Below, piece by piece: positions 62,926 through 64,000 of a stretch of 64,000 nt of DNA. This DNA comes from Cercis canadensis (lineage: Eukaryota; Streptophyta; Magnoliopsida; Fabales; Fabaceae): contig QAOA01005271.1 in the NCBI GenBank assembly GCA_003255065.1, positions 186,001 to 250,000 on the forward strand, in the 5' to 3' direction. Both the position numbers and the translations under genes were made by a program. Each line of letters opens with the position of its first letter. Position 1 is the stretch's first letter. Under the pieces are notes generated by a model. That model worked only from the letters and a program-made list of their open reading frames with translations, had not been told where the DNA came from and searched no databases.

Positions 62926-64000
62926 GTGGAATTTTCATTGTCGCTGTATGTATGTATCCAATACCCTATACTTCTAACTCAACTGCCTATATGGTTTTAT
63001 TTCTGTCTGCATGCTTTGCCTGTTTTGGGCAAGATGTCATATCTGTTCTGGTTATCCTAATTTAATATGTCCATCTGCTTTGAAATATGAATTGAATAAT
63101 CTACAATATTTTTGTTCAAACATCAACATATGAACATGAACAGATTACATGTAAAAATTATGATGTCAAGTCACTTAAGTTCCATTTTGTCTGCTCACTG
63201 CAGATATATCTAAAAAAGATTCTGGATTGTATGCATCATTATTGTTCTTCTGTTCACTTACATGGATGGGTTGCTAACCATGCTACCAATCTCTTGGTTA
63301 CTCTTAAGGAATGAGTCAAACAAGGGCTCATTACAGCAGAGCATTGTAATTTCCTAACTGACAGTCAGGAAAAGAATGGAAACTTAAATTGTACCTCTAA
63401 CTCTCTAAGGAATAAGGAAACTTAAAATACATATTCTTTAGCTTCTCATCTATGAATGGAAACTTAAAATGCTTGTTCTTTGCATGGTAATCCATTTTAA
63501 TACGAGGGGAACATTCACTTCTATAATCCTGCTTTCCAGCCATCTCTTTTTGCAATTCTTGTACTTGTCTATTTAGTTTAAGGTGGATTTCCTTCTTTCT
63601 CCATCTTCTTTAGTTGAAACATTTGAAAACGATAGAAAATCATTGCAGAATTTATGAATATGCTTAGAATAAGGGCTCAATCTACACCTTGGTCTCACTT
63701 GTGCTGGTTGGTGGTCCACATCAGTCCCTACAATAGCTTTACAGTATCTTTGTAATCATTCTGAATTTCTGATTATAGTTTTATCCAATTAGAGCATCTG
63801 GGCAGTATTGACCCTGTAATGATTCCCAAGGGTGGCTGGTCAAATATTAATTAGAGTGTATAGTACCAAAAAAGTCTCTTCTGTTTTGTAGGTTGGAAGT
63901 TCTAAAACCAAGATTTCGGGTTTAGACAATGTCAGAAATATCTGTCTAGGTAATTTATTATGTGATCATGGTATTAGCAGTTCTATAATGCTCAGTACCT
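62926..64000. other. Fibrillin 3' region and intergenic, no gene recognised
   Basis: T-rich DNA without a convincing open frame. It probably includes the fibrillin 3' untranslated region, possibly with additional splicing, as several pyrimidine-rich AG sites occur, but nothing coding could be supported before the window ends. Confidence 0.45.

Noticed and set aside
1-64000. CRISPR arrays, operons, prophage, rRNA or canonical tRNA genes
   Set aside because: None seen. The sequence is eukaryotic nuclear DNA; tRNA-like promoter boxes occur only in decayed SINE-like segments without a cloverleaf that I could fold.

Overview
The window is nuclear DNA of a flowering plant, most likely a eudicot. 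It is AT-rich, its genes are split by many mostly GT-AG introns, intergenic stretches carry small repeat relics, and all recognisable proteins are plant-type (remorin, plant NOT1, RHIP1, plant GATA factor, NFD6-like mitochondrial protein, fibrillin). No species can be named from sequence alone. Four single N bases (8224, 11069, 11305, 46981) mark it as draft assembly; two sit exactly at junctions of near-identical ~180 bp duplications.

Layout. 1295-2001 (+): a small multi-pass membrane protein with an unresolved 5' end. 2794-5032 (+): a five-exon remorin-like protein. 5882-30643 (-): a complete 51-exon gene for the CCR4-NOT scaffold NOT1, 2407 codons, read exon by exon with every phase closing. 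32227-36670 (+): RHIP1, nine exons, divergent from NOT1. 39556-40402 (-): a two-exon subfamily-A GATA factor. 40403-48731: about 8 kb of AT-rich DNA with microsatellites, repeat relics, one assembly-type duplication and one possible orphan exon. 48732-49498 (-): a two-exon NFD6/NOXY2-like mitochondrial protein with a GC-AG intron. 50044-50391 (-): a broken RNase H fragment from a retroelement. 51044-58857 (-): CCT1, the alpha subunit of the cytosolic chaperonin, 17 exons, one GC-AG intron. 60801-62925 (+): a plastid fibrillin (PAP11/FBN9-like), three exons. The last kilobase has no recognised gene.

How they fit together. These are independently transcribed genes, not a pathway cluster: mRNA deadenylation (NOT1), cytosolic protein folding (CCT1), sugar/G-protein signalling (RHIP1), light/hormone-type transcription (GATA), plasma-membrane organisation (remorin), mitochondrial function (NFD6-like) and plastid lipid bodies (fibrillin). 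NOT1/RHIP1 and CCT1/fibrillin are head-to-head pairs, with 1.6 and 1.9 kb between start codons.

I found no convincing undescribed system. The observations most worth following up are a diverged inverted pair of MITE-like elements flanking the remorin and NOT1 genes, SINE-like relics inside NOT1 introns, a possible poison cassette exon and an in-frame alternative acceptor in NOT1, two GC-AG introns in unrelated genes, and a cluster of three site II motifs upstream of the mitochondrial gene.
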